Shown piece after piece: positions 18,585 through 28,891 of a stretch of 45,743 bases of DNA. The position numbers and the translations under genes were made by a program. This stretch comes from Candidatus Omnitrophota bacterium. Lineage in GTDB: Bacteria > Omnitrophota > Gorgyraeia > Gygaellales > Profunditerraquicolaceae. The stretch covers positions 1 through 45,743 of the forward strand of contig JADHWA010000004.1 in assembly GCA_016783715.1 (NCBI GenBank), written 5' to 3'. Position 1 is the stretch's first letter. Each line of letters starts with the position of its first letter. The notes beneath the pieces are model-generated. The model was not told where the DNA came from, searched no databases, and was given only the letters and a program-made list of their open reading frames with translations.

Positions 18585-18613
18585 TTGCAAAGTAAAATAC
18601 TTTAAGATAAAAT
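18585..18613 (+). promoter_or_regulatory. Putative promoter TTGCAA-N17-TAAAAT
   Basis: TTGCAA 18585-18590, TAAAAT 18608-18613; ATG at 18622 only 8 nt after the -10 box. Confidence 0.55.
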
Positions 18614-18621
18614 ACCTCGAT

Positions 18622-19542
18622 ATGTCAAATAAATTTATTATTGCCATAGACTTAGGGGGAACAAATTTAAAAATTGCACTGCTTAATTCCAGGTATAAAA
18701 TTATTGCCAAAGAGCTGCTTTCTACGAAAAAATTTACCAAGAGCACCTTAATTCAGGCAATCATTAAATCAGTAAATAAAATTTTGGAGGAGCACGGGAT
18801 TGCGCGAAAGAGTTTATTAGGTGTGGGCCTGGGGGTGCCGGGGCCGATAAATTTTAAAAAAGGTATTATATATTTCATGCCGAATATCTCCGGATGGCAC
18901 AATGTGCCACTGCGGGCGATCCTTCGAAAGAGGTTGGCTTTGGCGGTCTTCCTGGATAATGATGCTAACCTGATGTCTTTGGCTGAGTATCGGCTTGGTG
19001 CCGCTAAGGGGGCAGAGAATGCGGTCTGTCTGACATTAGGAACCGGTGTAGGCGGCGGGGTTATAATTAATAGGCAGCTGTATAGAGGCAGTGGTTCAGT
19101 TGCCGGTGAGATCGGTCATATACCGGTTAACCTAACCGGACCGCGCTGTAACTGCGGGGGCAGAGCCTGCTTAGAGGCGTATATCGGGAATTCCAAGATT
19201 GAAAAAGTTGCAGAGAGGATATTTAAAGAGAAGATAAATTTAGCGCAGCTGAGTGCTTTAGCCAGAAAAAATAATCGCAAAGCCATAAAGGTCTGGGATG
19301 AGGTAGGTAGTATTTTAGGCTCAGCACTGGTGGGGGTAATTAATCTTTTGAATCCTGATTGCATCGTTATCGGCGGCGGTGTTGCCGGCGCAGGGAGAGT
19401 GTTGTTTAATAAGATCAGGGAAATTATCCGGGGACAGGCGATGCCGATTCACAGGAGAGCTGTTAAGGTTCACAGGGCGAAATTAGGTGCCGATGCAGGG
19501 CTTATCGGTGCTGCGCTTCTGGTAGATGAGAATGCAGGATAA
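18622..19542 (+). CDS. ROK family sugar kinase (glucokinase-like)
   Basis: [57 protein letters not shown]. Confidence 0.92.
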   Translation: MSNKFIIAIDLGGTNLKIALLNSRYKIIAKELLSTKKFTKSTLIQAIIKSVNKILEEHGIARKSLLGVGLGVPGPINFKKGIIYFMPNISGWHNVPLRAILRKRLALAVFLDNDANLMSLAEYRLGAAKGAENAVCLTLGTGVGGGVIINRQLYRGSGSVAGEIGHIPVNLTGPRCNCGGRACLEAYIGNSKIEKVAERIFKEKINLAQLSALARKNNRKAIKVWDEVGSILGSALVGVINLLNPDCIVIGGGVAGAGRVLFNKIREIIRGQAMPIHRRAVKVHRAKLGADAGLIGAALLVDENAG

Positions 19543-19559
19543 ACAAAGGGTCAAGAGAT

Positions 19560-20210
19560 TTGAAGATATTTATCGATACCGCCAATATTGAAGAGATCAA
19601 GGAGGCCGTTTCTATCGGCATTATCGATGGAGTAACTACAAATCCTACTCTAATCTCACGCGAAAAATCCCGCCCGGAAGATTTATTTAAGCAGATCTGT
19701 TCGATAGTGCCGGGCCCGGTGAGTGCTGAAGTTATCAGTCTCCAGGCTGATGGGATGGTTGGTGAGGCGCGCCGGCTTTCAGAGATCGCAAAGAATATTG
19801 TAGTAAAGATACCTCTGGTTGAAGACGGGCTTAAGGCAGCCAGGATCCTCTCGCAGGAGGGGATAAGGACAAATCTCACGCTCTGCTTCTCGGCGAATCA
19901 GGCCCTCTTAGCCGCTAAGTGCGGCGCAAGCTTTATATCCCCGTTTATCGGGAGGCTTGATGATATATCCCTGAATGGGATGGAGCTGATCAGAGATATA
20001 AAAACAATCTATAACAATTACGGATTCAAGACCGAGATCATTGTGGCCTCTATCCGTAATCCTCTGCATGTATTGGATGCAGCAAGAATCGGAGCAGATA
20101 TCGCAACAATTCCTTTTAAAGTTTGCCAACAGCTAATAAAGCATCCGCTTACGGATATCGGAATAAAGAAGTTTTTGGAAGACTATAGATCAATCCCACA
20201 AAATAAATAA
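19560..20210 (+). CDS. Transaldolase / fructose-6-phosphate aldolase family
   Basis: [35 protein letters not shown] (TTG start), [44 protein letters not shown]. Confidence 0.93.
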   Translation: MKIFIDTANIEEIKEAVSIGIIDGVTTNPTLISREKSRPEDLFKQICSIVPGPVSAEVISLQADGMVGEARRLSEIAKNIVVKIPLVEDGLKAARILSQEGIRTNLTLCFSANQALLAAKCGASFISPFIGRLDDISLNGMELIRDIKTIYNNYGFKTEIIVASIRNPLHVLDAARIGADIATIPFKVCQQLIKHPLTDIGIKKFLEDYRSIPQNK

Positions 20211-22405
20211 TGGTTCAAAAATTTATCCGCAACTCTTGTCTCTGTTTAGTAATCATCTTATTACTCACGGCCCCTGCCTTTTCAGAGGGGCTTTTTGATT
20301 TTTCAGATGACACGCAGAAAGAGGAGGAGGAAGAAGAAGATCTCCAGCCTCAGCCGATAATCATCAACGGCGATACAGTCGAATATTCCCCGGACAGTAA
20401 GGAGTTTAGCGCCACAGGCAAGGTAGTGGTGGTGTTTAAGGGGACCAGGCTCTCCTGCCGTAAATTAGTCTTGAATTCGGTCACCAAGGAGTGCCAGGCA
20501 GAGGGGGATGTCCGGCTCCAGGATGGCAGCGGTATCATCGAAGGAGAAAAACTGGAATATAATTTTGAGAGTAAGAGAGGGATTATATATGATGCCGCCT
20601 TTCGCTCTAATCCCTACTTTGGCCGCTCGGAGAAAATGATCAAGGAGAGCGATAGAGAGTTTATCTCCAAGTGGGGATACCTGACTACCTGCGATTTAAA
20701 TAAACCGCACTGGCGGATGAAGTCCAAAAAGATAAATTTCTTCCCGGGTGATAAGGTCCAGATCAGGGATAATGTGGTCTTCCTGGGTGCGACCCCGGTT
20801 ATGTATATGCCGTATTATAACCACAGCCTTAAAGATCCGATGATGCAGGTACAGATGCTCCCCGGTTCGGATAAAATTTGGGGGCCATATCTGTTAACCG
20901 CATGGCGTTATAACATCACCGAAGATATAAAAGGAAGGATATACCTGGATTACCGTGCAAATTACGGGATAGCTGAAGGGTTCGCTACAAATTATGACGA
21001 TGAGGTATACGGAGACGGAGACTTTAAGCTCTACTATACACAGGAGAGGGATAAATCCGGGGAATTAGGCGAGGAGGGGACGGTTCCTAATGTCTTTGAG
21101 AGGTATTTTATACGCTGGCGGCACAAATTGGATTTATATGAGGATAAAGCCAACATAATCGCCGAGTATTTTAAAATAAATGATTCCAAACGAGCTGTAA
21201 TCGGCAGCCAATATAATATTCTGAAGGACTATTTTCCGCTTGAGTATGAGAAGAATCAGACGCCCCTATCGTATGTCTCTGTGCACCGCTCTTTCGCCTA
21301 TTCCAGCGTAGACCTTTTATTTCAGAAGCGGGTAAACCCCTGGTATAGTCAGACTGAGCTGCTTCCAGAGTTGAAAATCAGCCTTCCCAGCATGAATCTC
21401 GGAAATACCCGTATTTACTTTGCGAATGATTCTTCTTATGCAGGCTCAAAGCAGATGAATGCGGCTCCGGCTGAGAATGATGATCGCCTCCAACATTCAT
21501 TCTCAACATCAAATCAGTTTTCTTATACCCAAAAACTGGCTTTTATCACCTTTAACCCTTCGGTTACTGCTGGTCAAAGCTTTACTGATATAGGCACATA
21601 TGGGGCGACTATCAACAATACCTTCTCCGGAGGGGCAAGCGCCAGCACCAAGTTCTACCGGATATTCGACGTAAAGACAGACTTTTTAAACCTGGATATC
21701 ACTGCCCTGAGACATATTATTACTCCCAGCATAGATTACGGTTACAGTAACAGCACCAATTCCAAGGTAAGCAATATGCGAATCGGCGGTGAGGATGCAA
21801 CCAGAAGCTCCAGTGTATCCTTCGGGATTGAGAATAAGCTGCAGACCAAGCGGGCCGGGGCAACCGCTGACCTGCTTGACTTCCGGGTGAATAACTCATA
21901 TACTTTTAAGACCGAAGGCCAGGCCGGCCAGCTCTCTGATTTTGAGTTTAACCTTGAACTTTATCCCTACCCCTGGCTGAGCCTGATCAGCGACGCAAAG
22001 TATGACGTTAAAAAGGGGTATATTTCGGAAGTTGATTATGACCTTAATTTTAATTTCGGAGAAGATCGAACATTCGGGTTCGGACAGCGCTATAAGTATA
22101 AGGGGAGCAATGATATCACTTATCAGCTGAACTGGCGGCTTAATCCGAAGTGGAAGGTTCGCTTCTACCACCGCATCGACAACAGCAGTATTCCCGGAAC
22201 AAAGACCGGTTTAAGGGAGCAGGATTATTCGATAACCCGCGATCTGCATTGCTGGAGCGTGGGGTTCCATTACAACGTTACAACCGGAAAGGGTAATAAT
22301 ATCTGGGCGATCTGTACCTTAAAGGCATTCCCTGAGATGGAGTTCGACTTTGACCGAAGGTATAATGAGCCTAAGCCGGGTTCTCAGTCAGAGCGTAATA
22401 TGTAG
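20210..22405 (+). CDS. lptD: LPS assembly protein LptD
   Basis: Signal peptide, LptA/OstA-like N-domain (IIINGDTVEYSPDSKEFSATGKVVVVFKGTRLSCRKLVLNS), then beta-barrel region. Confidence 0.87.
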   Translation: MVQKFIRNSCLCLVIILLLTAPAFSEGLFDFSDDTQKEEEEEEDLQPQPIIINGDTVEYSPDSKEFSATGKVVVVFKGTRLSCRKLVLNSVTKECQAEGDVRLQDGSGIIEGEKLEYNFESKRGIIYDAAFRSNPYFGRSEKMIKESDREFISKWGYLTTCDLNKPHWRMKSKKINFFPGDKVQIRDNVVFLGATPVMYMPYYNHSLKDPMMQVQMLPGSDKIWGPYLLTAWRYNITEDIKGRIYLDYRANYGIAEGFATNYDDEVYGDGDFKLYYTQERDKSGELGEEGTVPNVFERYFIRWRHKLDLYEDKANIIAEYFKINDSKRAVIGSQYNILKDYFPLEYEKNQTPLSYVSVHRSFAYSSVDLLFQKRVNPWYSQTELLPELKISLPSMNLGNTRIYFANDSSYAGSKQMNAAPAENDDRLQHSFSTSNQFSYTQKLAFITFNPSVTAGQSFTDIGTYGATINNTFSGGASASTKFYRIFDVKTDFLNLDITALRHIITPSIDYGYSNSTNSKVSNMRIGGEDATRSSSVSFGIENKLQTKRAGATADLLDFRVNNSYTFKTEGQAGQLSDFEFNLELYPYPWLSLISDAKYDVKKGYISEVDYDLNFNFGEDRTFGFGQRYKYKGSNDITYQLNWRLNPKWKVRFYHRIDNSSIPGTKTGLREQDYSITRDLHCWSVGFHYNVTTGKGNNIWAICTLKAFPEMEFDFDRRYNEPKPGSQSERNM

Positions 22406-22558
22406 ACATCTTATAATGGGAAACAATAAGATGTCTTGATTACAAAGATTTTCCCGCACCAAACTAAAAAAACATATACCGGGATTCCACTGGGGCGGGA
22501 AAAGAACAAATTACAGTGATTCAGGTATAATCTATGACTATACCTCTAGGATTATACC
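22404..22558. repeat. Composite palindromic intergenic element R2, copy 3
   Basis: AGACATCTTAT/ATAAGATGTCT, TTGATTACAAAGATTTTCCCGCACCAAACTAAAAAAACATATACCGGGATTCC...GGCGGGAAAAG, GGTATAATC/GATTATACC. Confidence 0.8.
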
Positions 22559-22570
22559 AGGAAGGATAAG

Positions 22571-23875
22571 ATGAATATAGCAATTATAGGATCGGGCTAT
22601 GTAGGGTTAGTCAGCGGGGCATGTTTCGCCGAGCTTGGTAACCGGGTGATCTGTGTGGATAATGACGCAAAGAAGATCACAGCGCTCAAAAAAGGAGTAA
22701 TTCCCATTTATGAGCCGGGTCTTCGAGAATTGATCACAATTAACATGAAGAAAAAGCGCCTGAAGTTTACTACCAGTATAAAAGAGGCGGTCTCCTCTTC
22801 GCAGATTATCTTTATCGCCGTTGGCACCCCATCTAAAGCGGGGGGGGAAGCGGATCTAACCGGAATTGAAAATGTAGCCAGAAATATCGCAAAGAATATC
22901 TTTGGTTACCGGCTGATCGTAGAAAAATCCACCGTACCGGTTGAGACCGGAGAATGGGTGAAGCATACCATTGCCACTTATAAGAAGAATAAGGCCAAAT
23001 TTGACGTGGCCTCAAATCCGGAATTCCTGAGGGAGGGCCAGGCAATCAATGATTTTATGCACCCGGATCGGATAGTAATCGGGGTTGAATCAAAGAAGGC
23101 AAAAGAGTTACTGATTGGATTGTATGGTCCCCTAAATGCTCCGATTGTAGTTACTGATATAAAATCCGCAGAGTTGATAAAACATGCCTCGAATTCATTC
23201 CTGGCAGCCAAGATCTCGTTCATAAACGCGCTCTCGGTCATCTGTGAGAAGACCGGTGCGGATGTGATTCAGGTGGCCAGGGGTATGGGCCTTGATAAGA
23301 GGATCGGCCAGTCTTTCCTTAAAGCCGGCATAGGTTATGGGGGTTCATGCTTCCCAAAGGATGTTGATGCCTTTATTACCATATCCGAGCGCATAGGCTA
23401 TAGCTTTGAAATGCTCAAGGCAGTAAAAAAGATAAATCAGCAGCAGCAGGAGTACTTCCTGAATAAAATCAAGAACCTGTTATGGATTATAAAGGATAAA
23501 AGGATCGCGGTGCTGGGATTGTCGTTTAAACCGAATACAGATGATATACGCAATGCCCCGGCAATTGAGATCGTTAAGGCACTGCAGGAAGAGGGTGCTG
23601 TGATCAGGGCCTACGATCCCCAGGCGATGGAGAGGGCAAAGAAGGTGTTAAAAGGGGTAAATTTTTGCGCTGATCCCTATCTTGCCTGCAAGGGGAGTGA
23701 TTGCCTATTGTTGATGACCGAGTGGGATGAATTTAAAGAGTTGGATTTTTCTAAGATCAGAAAATTAATGCACAGGCCGCTTTTGGTCGATGGCCGCAAT
23801 ATCTATAAAGCAGACCAGTTAAAAAAGGCCGGATTTAAATATAGCGCAATCGGAACTGGAGGCTCAGGGAAATGA
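22571..23875 (+). CDS. ugd: UDP-glucose 6-dehydrogenase
   Basis: MNIAIIGSGYVGLVSGACFAELGN, KAGIGYGGSCFPKDVDAF, GLSFKPNTDDIRNAPAIEI. Confidence 0.95.
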   Translation: MNIAIIGSGYVGLVSGACFAELGNRVICVDNDAKKITALKKGVIPIYEPGLRELITINMKKKRLKFTTSIKEAVSSSQIIFIAVGTPSKAGGEADLTGIENVARNIAKNIFGYRLIVEKSTVPVETGEWVKHTIATYKKNKAKFDVASNPEFLREGQAINDFMHPDRIVIGVESKKAKELLIGLYGPLNAPIVVTDIKSAELIKHASNSFLAAKISFINALSVICEKTGADVIQVARGMGLDKRIGQSFLKAGIGYGGSCFPKDVDAFITISERIGYSFEMLKAVKKINQQQQEYFLNKIKNLLWIIKDKRIAVLGLSFKPNTDDIRNAPAIEIVKALQEEGAVIRAYDPQAMERAKKVLKGVNFCADPYLACKGSDCLLLMTEWDEFKELDFSKIRKLMHRPLLVDGRNIYKADQLKKAGFKYSAIGTGGSGK

Positions 23876-25182
23876 AAAGAGGAATTTCTGTGATAAAGCA
23901 GAAGATCAAAGATAAGCAGATTAAGGTTGCGGTGGTAGGGTTAGGCTATGTGGGGTTGCCCTTAGCGCTTGAGTTTGCAAAGCGAGGGCTCTCAGTGATA
24001 GGTATTGAGATTGATAAACATAGGGTAAATCAGTTAAGGAAAAGGACTTCTTATATCACTGATGTAACCTCCCAGGAGCTTAAGGCGGTCTGCGCAAAAC
24101 ATGATTTTGTGGTGCTCACAGATTATAAGGGGATAGAGAAGGCAGACGCGGTGATTATCTGTGTGCCGACCCCTTTAAAGAGGAAATATCATCCGGATAT
24201 CTCCTATATAAAAAAGGCGGTAAGAGGTATTTCGCGCCATATAAATAAGGGTACCCTGGTAGTGTTAGAGAGTACTACCTATCCGGGGACGACCGAGGAA
24301 GTAATACTTCCTTTGCTGGAGCATAAGGGTTTCAAACATAACCGGGATTTTTATCTCTGCTTCTCCCCGGAGAGGATCGATCCCGGTAATCTCGATTATC
24401 CGGTGCATAAGATACCTAAGGTGGTCGGAGGCCTTACGCCCGAAGCTACGCAGCTGGGCGTCTTACTTTATAAAAATATTATTGAGAAGGTCGTGCCGGT
24501 CTCATCAGCCAGAGTAGCCGAGGTGGTAAAACTCCTGGAGAATACCTTCCGCCTGGTTAATATCGGCCTGATCGATGAATTGGCGATGATGGCTCACAAG
24601 ATGAAGGTAGATATCTGGGAGGTAATCAGTGCAGCCTCGACAAAGCCATTTGGCTTTATGCCTTTTTTACCCGGACCGGGGGTCGGCGGCCACTGTATCC
24701 CCAAGGATCCTTTGTATCTTTACTGGAAAGCAAGGCATCACGGTTTTAAGTCAAGGTTCATAAAATTGGCATCGGGTATAGTTTCCTCTATGCCTGAGTA
24801 TGTAGTCGATCGGATGCAGGAGGAGTTAAAGCATAGGGGTATCGTGCCTGATAAAGCAAAGATACTCCTGATGGGGGTAACATATAAGAAGGATGTACTG
24901 GACTTACGCAAATCGCCGGCACTGGATATAATTGAGATTCTGGCTAGGCATAAGGTTGCTGTCTCCTATTATGATCCGCTTGTTCCGTATCTGTCGATCA
25001 ATCAGATCGACCTTAAGTCGATCAAGCTGAGTGCCCGGGTATTAAGGCAATTCGACTGCATACTGATTTGCGCTGCTCACACAAGTGTCAATTATTCCTT
25101 TATTCTGAAGAACTCACAGATGATATTTGATACCCGCAATGTATATAAACGGAGCAGGGACGCAAAGATCTACAGATTATAG
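23872..25182 (+). CDS. UDP-N-acetyl-hexosamine 6-dehydrogenase (WbpA/WecC-like)
   Basis: VAVVGLGYVGLPLALEFAKRG, FLPGPGVGGHCIPKDPLYLYWKAR, GVTYKKDVLDLRKSPALDII. Confidence 0.9.
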   Translation: MKRGISVIKQKIKDKQIKVAVVGLGYVGLPLALEFAKRGLSVIGIEIDKHRVNQLRKRTSYITDVTSQELKAVCAKHDFVVLTDYKGIEKADAVIICVPTPLKRKYHPDISYIKKAVRGISRHINKGTLVVLESTTYPGTTEEVILPLLEHKGFKHNRDFYLCFSPERIDPGNLDYPVHKIPKVVGGLTPEATQLGVLLYKNIIEKVVPVSSARVAEVVKLLENTFRLVNIGLIDELAMMAHKMKVDIWEVISAASTKPFGFMPFLPGPGVGGHCIPKDPLYLYWKARHHGFKSRFIKLASGIVSSMPEYVVDRMQEELKHRGIVPDKAKILLMGVTYKKDVLDLRKSPALDIIEILARHKVAVSYYDPLVPYLSINQIDLKSIKLSARVLRQFDCILICAAHTSVNYSFILKNSQMIFDTRNVYKRSRDAKIYRL

Positions 25183-25191
25183 AGAGCTAAT

Positions 25192-26133
25192 ATGAAAAAG
25201 ATTAAAGTTCTGGTTACCGGGGGTGCCGGTTTTATCGGCTCGCATATTGTCGAGAAGCTGCTAATCACCGGTTATAGAGTCTCTGTTCTGGATAATTTCT
25301 CAAGCGGCAGCATCAGAAATCTAAAGAAGGCCAGAAGTAGTATTAAATTGATCCGCGGAGATATCCGTTCATCAAAAACATGCCTGCACAGCACCAGAGG
25401 AGTTGATTGCCTGCTGCACCAGGCGGCATTACGCAGTGTTCCAAAATCCATGTTGAACCCGCGTGAGTATAACCAGGTAAATATTCAGGGTACCTTGAAT
25501 TTACTTGAAGCCGCGCGTATTAACAGGGTTAAGTCATTTGTCTTTGCATCTTCGAGCTCGGTCTACGGAGAGGTAAAAACATTTCCCGAGAAGGAGAGCT
25601 TCAAACCTGGCCCGATATCTCCCTATGCACTCACCAAGCTCTCCGGCGAGCACTACTGCCGGATGTTCAGTATCCACTATGGCCTGCCTACGGTCAGCCT
25701 GCGTTATTTTAATGTCTTCGGGCCGCGCCAGAGCCTGGACGACGAGTATTCAGTAGTGATCCCCAAGTTTATAACCTGCATGCTCGCCAATAAACGTCCG
25801 CCGATTTACGGCAGCGGTAAACAGTCAAGGGACTTTACCTATGTGGCAAATGTTGTTGAAGCAAATCTCCTGGCGATGCGCAGGACCAATGCGACGGGTG
25901 AGGTTTTTAACGTTGCCGGGGGAAAGGATTATACTATTCTGAAGTTAGCGGATATTCTAAACAGCTTGATCGGTAAGGATCTTGCGCCTAAGTTTTTACC
26001 TAAGCGCTCCGGGGATGTTTTCAGAACCCGCGCAGATTTAGCTAGTATAAGGAAAAAACTAAAGTTCAGGCCAAAGACTGATTTTATTACGGGGCTTAAG
26101 CTTACCGTAGAGAGTTTTAGAGGTAGGAAATGA
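25192..26133 (+). CDS. NAD-dependent UDP-sugar epimerase (WbpP-like, extended SDR)
   Basis: [36 protein letters not shown] (YxxxK), [10 protein letters not shown]. Confidence 0.9.
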   Translation: MKKIKVLVTGGAGFIGSHIVEKLLITGYRVSVLDNFSSGSIRNLKKARSSIKLIRGDIRSSKTCLHSTRGVDCLLHQAALRSVPKSMLNPREYNQVNIQGTLNLLEAARINRVKSFVFASSSSVYGEVKTFPEKESFKPGPISPYALTKLSGEHYCRMFSIHYGLPTVSLRYFNVFGPRQSLDDEYSVVIPKFITCMLANKRPPIYGSGKQSRDFTYVANVVEANLLAMRRTNATGEVFNVAGGKDYTILKLADILNSLIGKDLAPKFLPKRSGDVFRTRADLASIRKKLKFRPKTDFITGLKLTVESFRGRK

Positions 26134-28487
26134 GAAGAAAGAACGTACTGATTACCGGAGGGGCGGGGTTTATCGGTTCGCATCTCTGTGAACGTTTAAT
26201 CCATGAGGGGTTCAGAGTAATCTGCATGGATAACTTTATTACCAGTAACATTAAGAATATCGGGCATCTGCGTCGCGAAAAAAAATTCGAATTTATCAAG
26301 CACGATGTCTCTAAATTTATTAACCTGGCCGGAAGATTAGATTATGTCCTGCATTTTGCCTCTTTGGCTTCTCCGGAGGACTATCTACGGTATCCGATCC
26401 AGACATTAAAGGTAGGGTCTTTAGGTACGCATAATACCCTGGGGTTGGCCAAGGCGAAGAAGGCCAGGTTTCTGCTTGCTTCAACATCCGAGGTTTACGG
26501 AGACCCGCTAGTGCATCCGCAACCGGAATCCTATTGGGGACATGTGAATTGCGTAGGGGTGCGCGGTTGCTATGATGAATCTAAGCGTTTTGCTGAGGCT
26601 ATGACCATGGCTTACAGTAGGACCCATAAAGTAGATACCAGAATCGTCAGGATCTTTAATAGCATTCTTGCCGATCAGATGACAATCGTATTTAATGATA
26701 ATGATATCCACCTGGAAGAAATAGAAAAATATGTAGATAGGCTTGGTCATGATGCTCAAGATAAACGGATCTTGGTGCCATCTTTTGATCCAGAAACTTT
26801 ACGGGTCGGACTTAAAGAAGTCAGCGCTCTTATTAAGCATCCTTATAAAGGTGATGCCTATGAACTCAGTTTAGCCTATGGCAGGAAAGTAAAAGTCACG
26901 GGTGATCACAGCGTATTTAAACGAGACAAAAATGGCCAACCAACTGCTATCCCTGTCCGTAACTTAAAGATAGGAGATCATGTTGCCATCCCAGCAAAAT
27001 TACCGGTAGTAGAAAAAGATATCGGGCATATTAATATTGTCCAGGAAATAGCTAAGATATGTCCTAGGTCTGAATTATGGGGGTATGCCGTATATTTTAA
27101 AAAATTAAAGCCATTGATTAAAGAACGCAAGAAGGATATTTACCAGATACTCAAAAGAAGCAATCATTATAATGCGCAGAGGTTTAATAATGGCATCTTC
27201 TGCGCTTTTAACAAATATCGTCAGAATTCATTTCTTCCGCTTTATGTCCTCAGTAAATTGGGAGTGAATGCCCCTGAGGATGCAAAAATCAGAATTTTTT
27301 CCGGAGGAGCACATATATTCACCACTAACAAAATAAAAATTTCAAATGATATACTTTGGCTTTTAGGTTTTTATATTGCCGAGGGAAGTGCTAATTACCT
27401 AAAGGGTAAAAATTATTACATTACTTTTTCTTCAGATGTACATTTGTTGAAAAAGGCAAAGGTAATTTTGGAAGATAATTTTGGAACTCATGTAATATAC
27501 GTGCCACCTAAGGAATGCGAAAAGCCGCCTTCTATAGTTGTCCATTCAAAAGTTTTATATTTTATCTTCGATAAAATATTTAAGATTATAAAAGTCCCTT
27601 CACAAAAAAAAGAGATGCCTGGCTGGATAATGCAATTACCGTTATCGAAACTTAAATATGTGTTGGAAGGGTTTAAAGATGGGGATGGAACTCATAGCGG
27701 TAAAAAGATGAATAATGAGCTATGTTTTGATACCGTAAGTAAAAAATTGTCATTGCAACTTACTATGATCTGTTTACGTTTTGGTATAGTTTCTTCTTTG
27801 GGGAGATACGCTACGACATTCAAAAAGAAATACGGTAGTAAGCATTTTCCATTTTATAGAGTTACTATTTGTAACATATCTAATTTTAATATTTTGCAGT
27901 GGGATGCTAAAGGAGTAAAACAGAACTTATCTGCTTCGAGGAGCGGAGATTTGGTTTGGGCCTGGATTAAGGAGATTAAAAAATGTAAAGCATCGCCATA
28001 CGTATACGATTTTTCTGTACCAGGAACAGAGAACTTTATCGCGGGAGATGGAGTATTTTGTCATAACACTTACGGCCCGCGGATGAGGATGAGGGATGGC
28101 AGGGTAGTGACTAATTTTATATATCAGGCGCTGCACTCTAAGCCAATTACAGTCTATGGGCGTGGTAGGCAGACCAGAAGTTTCTGCTATATTGATGATT
28201 TAGTAGAGGGGTTGTTTAAGTTAATGAAAAGCCGGCTCAGGGATCCGGTAAATCTGGGGAATCCGAGAGAGTTTTCGATTATGGAGTTAGCCAGATTAGT
28301 TGTGAAGCTGACTGGTACCAGGAGCCGGATAGTCTACAGGTTGCTCCCCCAGGATGACCCTAAGCAGCGCCAGCCGGATATCGGGAGGGCTCAGAGACTG
28401 CTTAAGTGGAAGCCAAAAATTCCTCTTGAGAAGGGTTTGCGCTTAACTATTCAGTGGTTAAAAAGAAATAAGCAGGGGAGGGATTGA
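26130..28487 (+). CDS. UDP-glucuronate decarboxylase (UDP-xylose synthase-like) precursor containing an intein
   Basis: Extein halves [23 protein letters not shown]...[40 protein letters not shown]...RIFN and [22 protein letters not shown] are separated by 469 aa with Hint and LAGLIDADG motifs. Confidence 0.93.
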   Translation: MRRKNVLITGGAGFIGSHLCERLIHEGFRVICMDNFITSNIKNIGHLRREKKFEFIKHDVSKFINLAGRLDYVLHFASLASPEDYLRYPIQTLKVGSLGTHNTLGLAKAKKARFLLASTSEVYGDPLVHPQPESYWGHVNCVGVRGCYDESKRFAEAMTMAYSRTHKVDTRIVRIFNSILADQMTIVFNDNDIHLEEIEKYVDRLGHDAQDKRILVPSFDPETLRVGLKEVSALIKHPYKGDAYELSLAYGRKVKVTGDHSVFKRDKNGQPTAIPVRNLKIGDHVAIPAKLPVVEKDIGHINIVQEIAKICPRSELWGYAVYFKKLKPLIKERKKDIYQILKRSNHYNAQRFNNGIFCAFNKYRQNSFLPLYVLSKLGVNAPEDAKIRIFSGGAHIFTTNKIKISNDILWLLGFYIAEGSANYLKGKNYYITFSSDVHLLKKAKVILEDNFGTHVIYVPPKECEKPPSIVVHSKVLYFIFDKIFKIIKVPSQKKEMPGWIMQLPLSKLKYVLEGFKDGDGTHSGKKMNNELCFDTVSKKLSLQLTMICLRFGIVSSLGRYATTFKKKYGSKHFPFYRVTICNISNFNILQWDAKGVKQNLSASRSGDLVWAWIKEIKKCKASPYVYDFSVPGTENFIAGDGVFCHNTYGPRMRMRDGRVVTNFIYQALHSKPITVYGRGRQTRSFCYIDDLVEGLFKLMKSRLRDPVNLGNPREFSIMELARLVVKLTGTRSRIVYRLLPQDDPKQRQPDIGRAQRLLKWKPKIPLEKGLRLTIQWLKRNKQGRD
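26661..28067 (+). mobile_element. Intein (469 aa; Ser1, C-terminal HN, +1 Thr) with LAGLIDADG homing endonuclease
   Basis: Insertion in canonical RIFN|TYGPRM; N-end [13 protein letters not shown]; block B VTGDHSVF (TxxH); [11 protein letters not shown] and [12 protein letters not shown] endonuclease motifs; C-end [22 protein letters not shown]. Confidence 0.94.
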
Positions 28488-28657
28488 TGCTTCGGCAGTT
28501 CCCAACGATTTATAGGGGCCGCTGTGCATCAATACCTCGGTATTGATTTCCTGTATTTCTATGCTATACTTCTACTTAGAAGGGCAGTGAGCAGCTAGAA
28601 GAGTAGGTAGTACGACTCAAAACACCGTTTTTATAGCCAATTTTTTTAAGGATTTTC

Positions 28658-28701
28658 AACCTATTCTTCATGCCAAGCGGCGCGGGGAATAGGTTTTTCT
28701 T
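28658..28701 (+). terminator. Putative Rho-independent terminator upstream of the pilin promoter
   Basis: AACCTATTC (28658-28666) / GAATAGGTT (28687-28695) followed by TTTCTT. Confidence 0.5.
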
Positions 28702-28728
28702 GACATAAGGGGAGGGAGGTGATATAAG
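28700..28728 (+). promoter_or_regulatory. Putative pilin promoter TTGACA-N17-TATAAG
   Basis: TTGACA 28700-28705; TATAAG 28723-28728. Confidence 0.6.
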
Positions 28729-28891
28729 AGTAGTTAGGTATTATATAGGGTAGACAATGCAGATTCTGGTATTCTGACCTCTAAAGAAATAAAGATACGA
28801 GAAATCATAATCAGGTAGCAGAAAGTATCGAGGAAGAAACCAGATATGCGCAGGTTCGTCAATCATGCCCTGGGAAGGAGGCTTCATAGCT

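Noticed and set aside
28738-28891. c-di-GMP (GEMM) riboswitch in the pilin leader
   Set aside because: A GGTAGC motif is present, but the conserved GGGACGCAAAGC core and the expected helix pair were not found by eye.
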